DNA of 5,728 nucleotides, from NCBI GenBank assembly GCA_003550945.1, contig PULL01000055.1, forward strand, positions 1 through 5,728, given 5' to 3'. How positions within the stretch are numbered: the stretch's first letter is position 1; each line of letters starts with the position of its first letter. A model generated the notes under the pieces. It was given only the letters and a program-made list of their open reading frames with translations. It was not told the DNA's origin and did not search any database. Source of the stretch: Thioalkalivibrio sp. GTDB taxonomy: Bacteria > Pseudomonadota > Gammaproteobacteria > Ectothiorhodospirales > Ectothiorhodospiraceae. The position numbers were made by a program, and so were the translations under genes. This document shows, piece after piece, positions 5,215 through 5,728 of this stretch.

Positions 5215-5728
5215 TCAGTGGACAAACGCCGCAGGATCCTGCTGGCTTGCGTAGTAGTGGAGCAGTGCCTCGACGTCTTCTGCGGAAAGTGCGTTCATCC
5301 TGCGTTCCATCCCGCGGGGTTGTGGTCGGCCTCGTTCCAGAAAGTCCTCGAAGGTGTCGCGAAGGTAGCCTTTCCACTGACCGGCGAGCTGGGCGCTGTC
5401 CGGCTCGGGGTAGGTCCCGCCCTCGGAGTGGCAGCTGCTGCACTGGCGGTCGTGTACATCAGCACCACGCTCGGCAAGCGCGGCGTCGAATTCCTGTGGT
5501 GCCGGCAAATAGGGCTGTGCGGCAAAGAATTCCGCCATCGCCTCGAAGTCCTCCTGGGTGTAGCCCCAGGCAACCCGGTCCATGATGGTCCCGAAACGCC
5601 GCCCCTCCTTGTAATCCATCATCGTCTGGACGAAGTAGTCCTGCGGGAATCCGGCCAGCGATGGAATATCCGGCCCGACGCTGTGGCCGTTGAAGCCATG
5701 GCAGCCCGCGCACTGGAAGGCCAGCACG
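5215..5728 (-). CDS. fccA: FccA, diheme cytochrome c subunit of flavocytochrome c sulfide dehydrogenase (partial, 5' end outside window)
   Basis: About 170 residues are visible, open at the window edge; the valine codon at 5727 is internal and not a start. Two heme-binding motifs, CAGCH (visible residues 6-10) and CSSCH (96-100), mark two cytochrome c domains, as in the roughly 21-kDa A. vinosum FccA. Other matches are GHSVGPDIPSLAG (14-26), TIMDRVAWGY (47-56), FDAALAERGADVHD (80-93), LAGQW (114-118) and YYASQQ (158-163). M49 is the likely second axial ligand of heme 1, and M140 or M144 that of heme 2. Judged by A. vinosum, only the signal peptide and about 5-10 mature residues are missing. 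The protein would take electrons from the FccB flavin and pass them to a periplasmic cytochrome c. Seven extra residues (DPAAFVH) follow the usual end. It is the first visible gene of the fcc operon; its promoter is outside the window. Confidence 0.95.
   Translation of the reverse strand, partial: VLAFQCAGCHGFNGHSVGPDIPSLAGFPQDYFVQTMMDYKEGRRFGTIMDRVAWGYTQEDFEAMAEFFAAQPYLPAPQEFDAALAERGADVHDRQCSSCHSEGGTYPEPDSAQLAGQWKGYLRDTFEDFLERGRPQPRGMERRMNALSAEDVEALLHYYASQQDPAAFVH

Overview
This is a GC-rich bacterial window, most likely from a gammaproteobacterial sulfur oxidiser such as the Ectothiorhodospiraceae or Chromatiaceae. The assignment rests on two points. The right third encodes flavocytochrome c sulfide dehydrogenase (FccAB), closely resembling the Allochromatium vinosum enzyme as I recall it. 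The left edge carries UbiU, a proteobacterial ubiquinone-biosynthesis protein. Genus and species cannot be decided from this sequence alone.

Layout, left to right. (1) 1-561, minus: 5' part of ubiU, cut by the window edge. (2) 580-1176, minus: a Uma2-family PD-(D/E)XK nuclease-like gene, 18 bp upstream of ubiU in the same orientation. (3) 1324-1512, minus: a 62-aa two-helix membrane protein with a glycine zipper. (4) 1661-3336, minus: a 12-helix MFS transporter followed by a ygbA-family cysteine-rich protein. Their stop and start codons overlap as ATGA, so this is a two-gene operon, with a possible imperfect terminator after it. (5) 3337-3407: a short divergent intergenic region holding a perfect 7-bp inverted repeat. 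(6) 3408-3770, plus: an orphan 120-aa four-helix membrane protein, the only plus-strand gene. (7) 3845-3884: a strong intrinsic terminator for the fcc operon. (8) 3901-5728, minus: fccB, preceded by fccA, whose signal peptide and first mature residues lie beyond the right edge.

How the genes fit together. FccAB oxidises sulfide in the periplasm and passes electrons through its diheme subunit to cytochrome c. UbiU belongs to O2-independent ubiquinone synthesis, and the ygbA family is known in E. coli as a nitric-oxide-responsive (NsrR-repressed) gene. Together they suggest a sulfur oxidiser that also lives with little or no oxygen, perhaps in contact with nitrogen oxides. That is inference from gene content, not something the sequence proves.

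I see no mobile element, CRISPR array, tRNA or rRNA, and no clear new defence or metabolic system. The least explained parts are the MFS-ygbA pairing, the Uma2-ubiU pairing and the two small membrane proteins.
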